This document shows positions 24,263-33,256 of a stretch of 33,683 nt of DNA, piece after piece. Each line of letters starts with the position of its first letter. Within the stretch, counting starts at the first letter, position 1. A model generated the notes under the pieces. That model made no database searches and had not been told where the DNA came from. It was given only the letters and a program-made list of their open reading frames with translations. The stretch is from NCBI GenBank assembly GCA_018302125.1, contig JAGWAC010000001.1, forward strand, positions 1 through 33,683, in the 5' to 3' direction. The stretch comes from Candidatus Woesearchaeota archaeon (GTDB taxonomy: Archaea; Nanobdellota; Nanobdellia; SCGC-AAA011-G17; JACPIM01). A program made the position numbers and the translations under genes.

Positions 24263-24553
24263 TTATGCCTTAGATAAGTGTACTGGATGAACTATTAAAT
24301 TTTTTGTTTTAGTTTTATCTTTTATTTCTACTATATAGCATTCGCCTCTTTTCCTTTTTATAGTGCCTTTGCTGCTGTGAAACCTAGCGAAATATAAACC
24401 CTTATGAACAGATGGATTAGCACTTAAAGATACTTTTTCTCCTACTTTGAATGACTGGAGATATTTTCTAATACTAACTTTGCCCCTGTCTCTAATATTC
24501 CTTCTAAATTTAGCTCTTGTTTTTCTTCTTGTTCCACCTATTCTTCGTACCAT
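24263..24553 (-). CDS. rpl21e: 50S ribosomal protein L21e
   Basis: 'GGTRRKTRAKFRRNIRDRGKVSIRKYLQSFKVGEKVSLSANPSVHKGLYFARFHSSKGTIKRKRGECYIVEIKDKTKTKNLIVHPVHL'. Confidence 0.96.
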   Translation of the reverse strand: MVRRIGGTRRKTRAKFRRNIRDRGKVSIRKYLQSFKVGEKVSLSANPSVHKGLYFARFHSSKGTIKRKRGECYIVEIKDKTKTKNLIVHPVHLSKA

Positions 24554-24767
24554 TTGTTTTGTTATTTAGACAGGCATTTATAAAGCTTTTCTTAAGAATG
24601 CTCAGTAGAAATCCTCTAACTATCTGCATGCCAACTTTGATGCTCTTACTGTTGAACCTTCAATTCTTTTTATTACAGGATTTATAGTTTCTATTTTTGA
24701 TCTGTAATTAGCTCTTAATTTGTTAATCCTTCTTTTCGCTTTCCAAATAATAATTTTAATAAGCCCT

Positions 24768-25376
24768 TCAGCATTTTTCTAGAATCCAGCACCCTATTTT
24801 AACATAATAACTTTTTCTTTTGTGGAATTTATATTTTTGTTTAATTAATAAATTATAATCATAAACTCCAGAAACAGAAAAATTATTTGTCTCAGCTAAT
24901 TTTTTTATAAATTCCTTGCTTTCAATCTTGTGTAAAGAATAAATTTTTTGACTTATTTCCATGGCCTTTTCCAAAAATATTTTGTCATTATGCTCTTTTT
25001 GCACGCCAAAAGGTGGATTCATTAAAACTACATCAGCTTTTTTCTCAAATTCATTAATATCCTTGTTAAGAAAAATTCCATTTTTAAGTTTTAATCTTTT
25101 GTAATTCTCCTTTGCTGCATCTATGGCATCAATATCTTTGTCCAAAAAATAAACTTTCTTTGCTTCCATCAGCAAAGCACCAATGCCAAAAATTCCATTT
25201 CCACAGCCCAAGTCAGCAATTGTCTTTCCTTTTATGTCATTATTCAAAAAAGCTTTCCATAGAATATCTCCAGCTATTTCTCCCTCTGTTTGATATTGCT
25301 CTAAATTTAATTTCAGAATTTCCTGTTCTTTTAATCTGGAAAGTAAAATGCTTAATTTCTTTTTGTCATAATTCAT
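24768..25376 (-). CDS. METTL5-like RNA (adenine-N6) methyltransferase
   Basis: 'QYQTEGEIAGDILWKAFLNNDIKGKTIADLGCGNGIFGIGALLM...DVVLMNPPFGVQKEHNDKIFLEKAMEIS'. Confidence 0.88.
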   Translation of the reverse strand: MNYDKKKLSILLSRLKEQEILKLNLEQYQTEGEIAGDILWKAFLNNDIKGKTIADLGCGNGIFGIGALLMEAKKVYFLDKDIDAIDAAKENYKRLKLKNGIFLNKDINEFEKKADVVLMNPPFGVQKEHNDKIFLEKAMEISQKIYSLHKIESKEFIKKLAETNNFSVSGVYDYNLLIKQKYKFHKRKSYYVKIGCWILEKC

Positions 25377-25395
25377 TTTTACAGTTGAAATAACA

Positions 25396-25836
25396 TTATT
25401 TTTTCTTTAATTTTAATAAATCCCCTATAGTTAAAGAACTATTTTTAAAGTCCAATTTTACCTTCTCTTCTTTATATTCTTCAGTCAATTTAATCCTAAA
25501 AAAACTTTCAAGCTTTTTAATAACAGCCTCATTTGGCTCTATGTCTTTATTTTCAATTTTGTGGATTAAAGAAAGTTTTTCATTTAGTTTTTTTGCAAGA
25601 TCTTCCTGAGTAAAATTTTGTTTTTCTCTTAATTTTTTTATTAATAAATTATAATTTTCTTTTAATAAAACAACAGTTTCATCTTTCCTGAATTTTGACT
25701 TTACAAGCTTATTAAATTCTTTTTCCTTCTCAATCAAAACTCCAAATTTAACACAATTTTTACAGACCTCCATCAAGCTTCCTTCTATCTGTGCTCTAAA
25801 CAATTCTCCAGAATAACCGCATAAGTCACAGCTCAT
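25396..25836 (-). CDS. Multiprotein bridging factor 1 (MBF1)-like, zinc ribbon plus HTH_XRE
   Basis: 'MSCDLCGYSGELFRAQIEGSLMEVCKNCVKFG' and 'LREKQNFTQEDLAKKLNEKLSLIHKIENKDIEPNEAVIKKLESFFRI'. Confidence 0.92.
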   Translation of the reverse strand: MSCDLCGYSGELFRAQIEGSLMEVCKNCVKFGVLIEKEKEFNKLVKSKFRKDETVVLLKENYNLLIKKLREKQNFTQEDLAKKLNEKLSLIHKIENKDIEPNEAVIKKLESFFRIKLTEEYKEEKVKLDFKNSSLTIGDLLKLKKK

Positions 25837-26427
25837 TTTGAATCACTTTTCAATATTTTCTCGTTTGCATATTTAAATATATCCGACAAATTTGGAGTAT
25901 CACTAACTTCCATATAATATGCTTCATCTATTAATACACTTGGTGCATTAGTTATATTATAATTAGTTTTTATCATGCTTACTTTTGCTTAACTCATCAT
26001 AAGGTTTGTCATTAGAATAAAAAAAGAAAATAGTAACGAAGTTTTCGTTGCATACGGAATTAAGTTTTTTAATTATTTTATAATGGTTAAGCTCGAGCGC
26101 GCTATAAAGCTTTTTTTGCTCTAAAACTCTTTTATCATTTTTTCCTAATCTAAATTCTAAGGTATTAATTAAATCTCCAACAAAATCTAATTTTTCTGAA
26201 GATTCAAGTAATAATTTATTGCTGCAATTCTTTTCATCTTCAAATTCAATAAAAAGCCGGTCTAAAAATATTAGATTATCCTTGATTAAGCTATTTTCAT
26301 AATATATACGTTGATAATTCAAATAAGAAGATGTATATGCTATTAAAAAAATAATAACAAAAATAATAATAGTTAAAATAAATGATGCTATATATTTCAA
26401 AATAAAAGAATCTTTTTTATTATCCAT
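25833..26427 (-). pseudogene. Membrane-anchored thioredoxin-fold-like protein split over two frames
   Basis: Track ORF 25963..26427 (154 aa, N-terminal TM) is followed in another frame by 25833..25976: MIKTNYNITNAPSVLIDEAYYMEVSDTPNLSDIFKYANEKILKSDSK*, which resembles a thioredoxin cis-Pro strand. Confidence 0.5.
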
Positions 26428-27679
26428 CCTCTGATCTCCAAATAATTTTTCTATTAGTTATAACATAAAAAAATGAAATAATCCACCATAAAGCAGATAA
26501 TAATAAATAAAAGCTAAGGAAAAAAACAAAATTTAATTTTGCATTAGTTAAGTCAAGTTTATTTTTATTGGAAAAAAATAAGTAAAGAGCAAGTATCGAA
26601 ATAAATAAAATAGATAATAAAAAAAGAGGCTGGCTAAAAAGACTAAAAAGATATTTTTCAAAAACATAAGAATTTAATTCAAAAATGCTGCCAAATTTAT
26701 AATTAATAATAACTAAATAATCTAGATCATTTTTTATTTTGATTAGTCGTTTAATAACAACATAAACTGTTAATATAGTAGGCACAAACATTGTCATTAA
26801 AGCTAAAGGCAATACTAATATTCCCAAGGGTCCTTTATTTATGCCAAACAAATTTCTATAATTCCAAAGATTCTTTATCAAGCCAGAATACCATCTTCTT
26901 CTTTGTACTAATAATTCATTAAAAGTTTTAGGAGCGCTCGTGTAAACAATAGCTTCTGGAACATTTTCTATTCTAAGTTTTTTGCTTTGTATTCTTAATG
27001 CTATCTCTAAATCCTCTGTAATATTTTTCTCGTCAAAACCTCCATATTTTTTAAAAAAGTTTCTTCTATAAGCTGAGAAAGCTCCAGGAGTTACATGCAT
27101 GGAATCTATAACTGCAAAAGCCTTTCTTAAAAAAACGCCAAGAGCATATTCAATATGCTGAATTTTCTGCCATAAACTTTTTGGTTTATAAACTCCCATC
27201 GATGGTGTTACTGCCGCAACTAGTTTATTATCGAAAAAACTTATCATTCTTTTAACAGTGCTTGGATTAACAAAAGTATCTGCATCCATGGTAAAAATAA
27301 TATCAGCTTTCGAATTATTAATGCCTAAATTTAAAGCAGAACCCTTTCCCCCGTTTTTCTTTTTTAATACTTTTAATTTTGGATCTTTAAAAGATTCAAA
27401 TTTTTTTGCTATTTCATATGTTCTGTCCCTGCTTCCATCATCAACAACAATTATCTCCAATTTATTTTTTGGATAATCAATAGCTAAAGCAGATAATATT
27501 GTTTTTTCTATGCTCTTTTCTTCATTATATGCTGGAATAATAATGCTTACTGTTTTATCTTCAGATTCCTTATATTTATATTTTTTATAATAATAATATA
27601 AATTAATTGCATAAAATATTGCTGCAAATAATCCAATAAAAGATGAAACATAGACTACCAAACTATAAAAGTTAACCAT
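26420..27679 (-). CDS. Membrane glycosyltransferase family 2 (processive, poly-GlcNAc/hyaluronan synthase-like)
   Basis: 'VSIIIPAYNEEKSIEKTILSALAIDYPKNKLEIIVVDDGSRDRT', 'FTMDADTFVNPSTV', 'ITEDLEIALRIQ', 'QRRRWYSG', multiple TM segments. Confidence 0.94.
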   Translation of the reverse strand: MVNFYSLVVYVSSFIGLFAAIFYAINLYYYYKKYKYKESEDKTVSIIIPAYNEEKSIEKTILSALAIDYPKNKLEIIVVDDGSRDRTYEIAKKFESFKDPKLKVLKKKNGGKGSALNLGINNSKADIIFTMDADTFVNPSTVKRMISFFDNKLVAAVTPSMGVYKPKSLWQKIQHIEYALGVFLRKAFAVIDSMHVTPGAFSAYRRNFFKKYGGFDEKNITEDLEIALRIQSKKLRIENVPEAIVYTSAPKTFNELLVQRRRWYSGLIKNLWNYRNLFGINKGPLGILVLPLALMTMFVPTILTVYVVIKRLIKIKNDLDYLVIINYKFGSIFELNSYVFEKYLFSLFSQPLFLLSILFISILALYLFFSNKNKLDLTNAKLNFVFFLSFYLLLSALWWIISFFYVITNRKIIWRSEDG

Positions 27680-27732
27680 TATCTCAAACTATCAACATAA
27701 CTTTATAAACATTATTAAACTTACTTTTTAAA

Positions 27733-28434
27733 ATGCTGTCAATAATAGTTCCTACTTTAAATGAAGAAAAACACATCCCTAATTTATTAAATTGTTTAAA
27801 AAATCAGACATATAAAAATTTTGAGATAATAGTCGTGGATGCTCACTCCAATGATAAAACAAAAGAAGTTGTTAAAAAATTTAAGAATTTAAAAATAAAA
27901 ATTATTAATTCAGAAAAAAGGAATGTTGCTTATCAAAGGAATATAGGTGTAAAATATGCTAATAATGAAAGAATATTGTTTTTGGACGCAGATACAAAAA
28001 TACCAAAAGATTTTTTGGAAAATGCTTTAAAAGAAATAAAAAATAATGAAATTTCAGCTTGCAGAACTTATCCCGACAGCTCTCACCCAATAGATATTTT
28101 TTTCATTTTTCTTTTTAGGATTTATCTAAAAGCTTTGTACAAATTAATTGGATTTAATGGCTGCTGTCTATTTTCTTTAAAGTCAGTCCATAATAAAATA
28201 AATGGTTTTGATGAAACAATAAAAGTAAGCGAGGATTTTGATTATACAAAAAGAATAAAGAAATTTGCAAAATTGCATCTCTTAAAAAAGCCATATATAA
28301 AAATATCCATGAGAAGATTTGAAAAAAATGGCAGGATAAGAACAGGGTTAAAGATTTTGGTAATAGGAATTTATATTGATTTTGGGGGCAGAATTAGAAA
28401 TAATCTTTTCAATTATAAGTTCAATGAAAAATAA
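27733..28434 (+). CDS. Glycosyltransferase family 2
   Basis: 'LSIIVPTLNEEKHIPNLLNCLKNQTYKNFEIIVVDAHSNDKT...RILFLDADTKIPKDFLE'. Confidence 0.93.
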   Translation: MLSIIVPTLNEEKHIPNLLNCLKNQTYKNFEIIVVDAHSNDKTKEVVKKFKNLKIKIINSEKRNVAYQRNIGVKYANNERILFLDADTKIPKDFLENALKEIKNNEISACRTYPDSSHPIDIFFIFLFRIYLKALYKLIGFNGCCLFSLKSVHNKINGFDETIKVSEDFDYTKRIKKFAKLHLLKKPYIKISMRRFEKNGRIRTGLKILVIGIYIDFGGRIRNNLFNYKFNEK

Positions 28435-28456
28435 TTTTTGCTAAATTTTTTTGATA

Positions 28457-28480
28457 AAACTTTTAAGAAAGAGTTTTCTA
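28457..28480 (+). repeat. Dispersed hairpin element, degenerate copy (AAACTTTTAAGAAAGAGTTTTCTA)
   Basis: Just past the stop of scpB (minus) and downstream of the GT2 gene. Confidence 0.4.
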
Positions 28481-29002
28481 GAACATTTTTTTAATGCCTT
28501 GTTCTTCAACAGCTTGCTTTATTTTGTCTTTTGCTTCTGACTCGGCAATGTCAAAATATTCATAAAAATTATTTGTTACTTTTAACAGTCTTGTTCTTCC
28601 TTTTTTTTCAGCAGAAACTAAATTGTTTTCTCTCAGGTATTTGATGTGGTCATATGCTTTATTCCCTCTTATCTTTATTACCTCACTTTGTGTGACTGGT
28701 TGCTTGTAAGCAATAATTGCCAATGTCTTTGTAGTTGGACTGTCTAATTCGCTTCCAGAAAGCAGCCTGTTTGTTAAATACCCAAACTTTTTTTTAATGT
28801 TTAATTTAAATTTCCCCTCATTTTCCTGTATCTCCAAAGCACAATTTTTGTTTTCATAATCCTTTTTTAGTTCCTCTAAAGCCTCTTTTACCATCCCAAT
28901 GCTTCCGACCTCGCAGTATCTTCCCAAGTCTTCTAAAGAAACAAACTTTCCAAGAGTAAACAACACTGCTTCAACTTTATACTTTAATTCTGTATTCTCC
29001 AT
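28478..29002 (-). CDS. scpB: Segregation and condensation protein B-like (ScpB)
   Basis: 'KYKVEAVLFTLGKFVSLEDLGRYC...SPTTKTLAIIAYKQPVTQSEVIKIRGNKAYDHIKYLRENNLVSAEKKGRTRLLKVTNNFYEYF'. Confidence 0.92.
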   Translation of the reverse strand: MENTELKYKVEAVLFTLGKFVSLEDLGRYCEVGSIGMVKEALEELKKDYENKNCALEIQENEGKFKLNIKKKFGYLTNRLLSGSELDSPTTKTLAIIAYKQPVTQSEVIKIRGNKAYDHIKYLRENNLVSAEKKGRTRLLKVTNNFYEYFDIAESEAKDKIKQAVEEQGIKKMF

Positions 29003-29041
29003 AAGAAGAATATTTAACTGGGAATTTTTAAACCTTATGAA

Positions 29042-29320
29042 TTATAAAGTAGATAGGAAATGCCTAAGTGGAAATTGAACTAAATAAACCATAGTATAAG
29101 GCTTAATTTCCTTATTTTCAAGATATCGTAGTGCTAAAACCTTTTGCTGATATCTCAAGAATCTTAACCTTGCGTTTTGTCTTTTCTGTTCTATGTTTTT
29201 TGAAAAGTAAACTTTTAGCCATTCGTCGTAATAATCCTTATTTTTTAGCCTCCATTCCCTAGCCATTAAGGTTAATTTTTTCCTATTTTTCTGCCTGTAT
29301 TCTAAAACTCTAATCTGCAT
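29042..29320 (-). CDS. Small basic hypothetical protein, possible truncated HNH-type relic
   Basis: Arg/Lys/Tyr-rich heptad-like 'EYRQKNRKKLTLMAREWRLKNKDYYDEWLKVYFSKNIEQKRQNARLRFLRYQQK', resembling the helical arm of phage-type HNH proteins; no HNH core present. Confidence 0.35.
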   Translation of the reverse strand: MQIRVLEYRQKNRKKLTLMAREWRLKNKDYYDEWLKVYFSKNIEQKRQNARLRFLRYQQKVLALRYLENKEIKPYTMVYLVQFPLRHFLSTL

Positions 29321-29379
29321 CTGTTCTTGCTGCTATATCTTTCATGAAGAAAATCTGCTATTATTATGGTTTACAAATT

Positions 29380-30870
29380 TTACTTTGACAACTCATACCT
29401 CAAAATAGCAGCCACACTTCCAAGGTCTTTCAATTGTTTTCCTTCTCTTGTATCAGTAGAAATTAGCTGTATTTTTGCCCCAGTTTTCTCACATAAGCTT
29501 TCAAGTTCTTCAATTCCATTTTCATCATAGTCCTCACTAACTAAAACAACCTCAACAGCACCTATGTCAAGGGCTTCTTTAACCTCTTTTGCACCATAAA
29601 CAACTTTATTTGGTTCCTTGCCCAATTTTTCGAAAAACCTTGTCATAATAATTCTTTCCTGGACAATTATTTCATTGGCAAGTAAATCATGACTTCTTTC
29701 AACTAGGTCATGTAGCCCAGACTCATCAGTATAAGTAATATCCTTTATGCCAATTATTTTTTTTCTGATTTCATTGTTCAGGTATTCTACAAATTCCTCT
29801 TTAGTAGGGCCAGGGCCGCCCAAGATTATGCCTTTCATCTCTTTTTTTCCTAAAAATTCTTTATTAAGAATATCGCTTATCCTATAATAAAATTCTTTTG
29901 CAGCTTCTTCTCTTAATCTTGCGAACCTATTTGATGAATTATGAACTAATATACCATTTGCAAAAAAGTTGCCAGAAGAAGTTTCTAAATCTACCAAGTC
30001 TAAATTAGTCGCTCTATTAATTATTTTATTGATTGGTTCATTTTCAAGTTTATCATTAAATAGTACAGATTTTTCAGATAAATTTCTTGCTGAAGTTTCA
30101 ACTAATTTATTTTTATCAATAATAAAAAAAGTATGATCTAATGAAGAGCTAATAGATTTATTATTTTCTGTTAAAATTTCTATTATAGAGGGTTCTTTCT
30201 TTGTCCATTTATTAGTGCATTTTGCAAAAATTATTTTTTTATTGCTTATATCAAATGCTTTTATTTCATCACTAATTTTTACTTCTTTTATTTTTATTAT
30301 TTCTTTTTTAGTTTCTACTAAAGTATCCGGAGTATGACATTGTCCTCCAGCCCTCGTTTTTCCCGGAACACCGGATGTAATATATTCAACCATCTTAATA
30401 CTGGTTCCTCGTAAAATTCCAATTGCACATTCTCTCTTGTCCATGACAACTAATCCATAAACCTCTCTATGCTCCATCATGTCTTTTAATAAGTCTAAAT
30501 AAAAAGTCTGGTCACATCTGTAAATTTTAACTTTCAAAGGTTCTGGGGGCTCAATGCTGTAAACCTGTATATCTACTTTATTATCAACTTTAGAAACATC
30601 TCCGGCAAAAACAACTAATCCATTTTCAGGTGTTTTCTTAAATAATTGCAAATGCTTTACAATTCTCTCTAAACTATCAGTAACATTTGCCCTTGTTCTT
30701 GCATCTTTAATATTGGAAGCAGTTCCTTGTTCTTGTTTTAAATGCCCGATTATTTTTACTAATTCATATCCAGCAGGGATGTAAACAGAAACTAATTCAG
30801 TATGTCTTCCCCTGACTACGGCTAGTGTATTTACAAATTTTTTTAACCTTTGTTTTGTCTTTAAGTCCAT
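29380..30870 (-). CDS. prf1: Peptide chain release factor aRF1 containing a mini-intein
   Basis: Exteins: 'TASNIKDARTRANVTDSLERI...SGVPGKTRAGGQ' + 'SSNRFARLREEAAKEFYYRISDILNKEF...KGIILGGPGPTKEEF'. Confidence 0.96.
   Translation of the reverse strand: MDLKTKQRLKKFVNTLAVVRGRHTELVSVYIPAGYELVKIIGHLKQEQGTASNIKDARTRANVTDSLERIVKHLQLFKKTPENGLVVFAGDVSKVDNKVDIQVYSIEPPEPLKVKIYRCDQTFYLDLLKDMMEHREVYGLVVMDKRECAIGILRGTSIKMVEYITSGVPGKTRAGGQCHTPDTLVETKKEIIKIKEVKISDEIKAFDISNKKIIFAKCTNKWTKKEPSIIEILTENNKSISSSLDHTFFIIDKNKLVETSARNLSEKSVLFNDKLENEPINKIINRATNLDLVDLETSSGNFFANGILVHNSSNRFARLREEAAKEFYYRISDILNKEFLGKKEMKGIILGGPGPTKEEFVEYLNNEIRKKIIGIKDITYTDESGLHDLVERSHDLLANEIIVQERIIMTRFFEKLGKEPNKVVYGAKEVKEALDIGAVEVVLVSEDYDENGIEELESLCEKTGAKIQLISTDTREGKQLKDLGSVAAILRYELSK
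29938..30339 (-). mobile_element. Mini-intein (134 aa, no endonuclease domain) immediately after GGQ of aRF1
   Basis: Cys1 'CHTPDTLVETKKEIIKIKEVK', block B 'SSSLDHTFFI', blocks F/G 'VDLETSSGNFFANGILVHN|S'; exact in-frame length 402 nt. Confidence 0.95.
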
Positions 30871-30871
30871 T

Positions 30872-33256
30872 TTATAATTCCAGTTTTATTTCTTTGCCAA
30901 ATTCCAATTTTTGTATTTTATGAGTATTTATTATATCTTTTTCAATAATCCTGAACTTAACTGGAATTATTGCTTTTTTAATTTCTGCATTTAAAGGTTT
31001 ATTATTGCTTTTTTTATAATTCCATATCTGGCTATTTAGTTCCATAATTGATTCGGAATCAATATCAACTTCTTTTATTTTTTCTGTTGTTGGGAATTTT
31101 TCTAAATGGATATTTTTATTTTTCCAATCTTTGTACAATCTATATGTAATAAGGGGGTTTATTGGAGCCAAAATCTTTAATATCTTGTCTAAAGAATAAT
31201 ATAATGTGAAAATGGCTGATTCTTGTTCTTCTTTTGTGAATTTTTTATCTGGATTATAAGCACGAGCTTTTACTAATTCTATGTAATGAGATGCAAAAAG
31301 TTCCCATAAGAAATTTTTTAATTTTATTGCTGGATTATGGAAATCATAACTTTTATAGTTATTTCTGGCAAGAGCAATTATTTTATTTAATTCATTTATT
31401 ACTATCCTATCTAAAATTTCTAATTTTTTAGGTTTTTTTGTTTCATTAAACAGAAAAATAAATTTAGAAATATTTAGTAATTTTGTAATTGTTTTATTTG
31501 CACCTTCTATTCTGTCTAATGAACATCTAAAATCTGTTTTCTCTAAATTTCCTTCGATTGCTGCCCAAAGTCTAAATGGCTCTGCTCCAAATTTGTCAAG
31601 AATTACTTTTGGATCAATAACATTGCCTAAAGATTTAGACATTTTTCGCCCGCTTTCATCTACAATGTGATAATTAACCCAATGATCTTTAAATACAACT
31701 TTATTAGTCAATTGATAACAACGTAAAAGAGTATAATACCCCCATGTCCTTACAATCTCTTTTCCAGAAGGTCTTAAAGTACATGGAAATGCCTTTTTAA
31801 AAAATTCATTATCGCGTTCATACATCAAAATATATAACGGAGATATTGAGGAATCAAACCATGTATCGAAAACTCTTGTTTCTCCTGTAAATTTTTTAGA
31901 TTGGCATTTTGGACATTCTTTTATCGGGAGATCTGATTTCCAGGGTTGATAGTATTTTCCTTTTTTAGGCAAAATAACTTCAGAACAATTTTGACAGTAC
32001 CAAAGAGGGATTTCAGTAGCATAATATCTTCTTCTTGAAATCGGCCAATCTATTGAAACTGACTCAATCCAATTTAATAAAATATTTCGAGATTCAGGAG
32101 AAAAGAAATCAACTTTATTAGCAACTTCCTTCATTTTATCTTTGAAATCTAATTGTTTGAGATAAAATTCTTTCATAGAAATAAATTCTATTTCTGCTCC
32201 GCTGCGTTCGGAAATTGGTGTTCTATGAGAAATGGTTGTTTGTTTTAATATTAGAGTTTCAATTTTTAATTTTTCAATTATTTTCTCTCTTGCTTCTTTT
32301 ACTTTTAATCCTTTTAAAAAACCAGAATGATGATTCATTCTTCCATCTTTTTCAATTGCTATAACTGGGTCTAAGTTCATTTCTCTAAAAAATCTTATAT
32401 CTGATAAATCTCCAGCAGAACACATCATAACTAATCCAGTTCCCTTGTCTATTTGTGCTAATGGGTGTGGAATTATTTTTACTTCTTTATTATAAATTGG
32501 AGTTATTGCTGTTTTATTTTTTAGATGAAAATATCTTTTGTCTTCTGGGTTGTAAATAATCATAGCACATGTACATATAAGTTCTGATCTTGTTGTACCT
32601 ATGATTATTTCTTCATTTGTCTCTTTAACTTTAAATTTTATTTCATTAAATAATGTTGGAATATCTTCATAATTTATTTCAGAATCAGCTAATGTTGTTT
32701 GTAATTTTGGATCCCAATTATTTATTCTTTCATCCTCATAAATTAAGCCCTTATTCCATAAATCAATAAATGTACCTTGAGTCAAAGTTCTATAATTTTC
32801 AGAATCTGTTTCATAAACTTCTCCAATTTTTTCTCCCTTTTCAAAAGAATTGAAACTTATGCCTAATCTTAGAAAAGAATCTATAGTTGCTGTTCCTGCT
32901 TCATCTAATAATTTTTTACATAATTCTAAAAATTTTTCTCTAGGAGTTTCTGTTAATTTTATATTAAATTTTTTTTCTGTTGCTATTTCTATTGGCAATC
33001 CATTTTTATCTAAACCTAATGGGAATAAAACTTCTTGTCCGATCATTCTTCTAAAACGAGCAAACATATCCATAAGAACATAAGTTGTTGCTTGTCCAAT
33101 ATGTACTGGTGTATTTATATAAGGAGGAGGGGTATCTATTGAAAATATTTTTTTCTTTGAATTTTTATTAAATTTGTATACTTTTTCTTTTTTCCATAAT
33201 TCGTATACTTCTTTTTCTAATTCTTTTGTCCAACGCTTTATCTCTGATTTTATCAT
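30872..33256 (-). CDS. valS: Valyl-tRNA synthetase
   Basis: 'PPPYINTPVHIGQATTYVLMDMFARFRRM', 'NNWDPKLQTTLADSEINYED', 'TWFDSSISPLYIL', 'DESGRKMSKSLGNVIDP'. Confidence 0.88.
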   Translation of the reverse strand: MIKSEIKRWTKELEKEVYELWKKEKVYKFNKNSKKKIFSIDTPPPYINTPVHIGQATTYVLMDMFARFRRMIGQEVLFPLGLDKNGLPIEIATEKKFNIKLTETPREKFLELCKKLLDEAGTATIDSFLRLGISFNSFEKGEKIGEVYETDSENYRTLTQGTFIDLWNKGLIYEDERINNWDPKLQTTLADSEINYEDIPTLFNEIKFKVKETNEEIIIGTTRSELICTCAMIIYNPEDKRYFHLKNKTAITPIYNKEVKIIPHPLAQIDKGTGLVMMCSAGDLSDIRFFREMNLDPVIAIEKDGRMNHHSGFLKGLKVKEAREKIIEKLKIETLILKQTTISHRTPISERSGAEIEFISMKEFYLKQLDFKDKMKEVANKVDFFSPESRNILLNWIESVSIDWPISRRRYYATEIPLWYCQNCSEVILPKKGKYYQPWKSDLPIKECPKCQSKKFTGETRVFDTWFDSSISPLYILMYERDNEFFKKAFPCTLRPSGKEIVRTWGYYTLLRCYQLTNKVVFKDHWVNYHIVDESGRKMSKSLGNVIDPKVILDKFGAEPFRLWAAIEGNLEKTDFRCSLDRIEGANKTITKLLNISKFIFLFNETKKPKKLEILDRIVINELNKIIALARNNYKSYDFHNPAIKLKNFLWELFASHYIELVKARAYNPDKKFTKEEQESAIFTLYYSLDKILKILAPINPLITYRLYKDWKNKNIHLEKFPTTEKIKEVDIDSESIMELNSQIWNYKKSNNKPLNAEIKKAIIPVKFRIIEKDIINTHKIQKLEFGKEIKLEL

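Noticed and set aside
5671-28480. Hairpin elements as simple rho-independent terminators
   Set aside because: U-tract stems could terminate transcription, but the conserved asymmetric AACCAAAAA tail, the presence within operons and inside a tRNA intron, and the uniform orientation are not explained by terminators alone.
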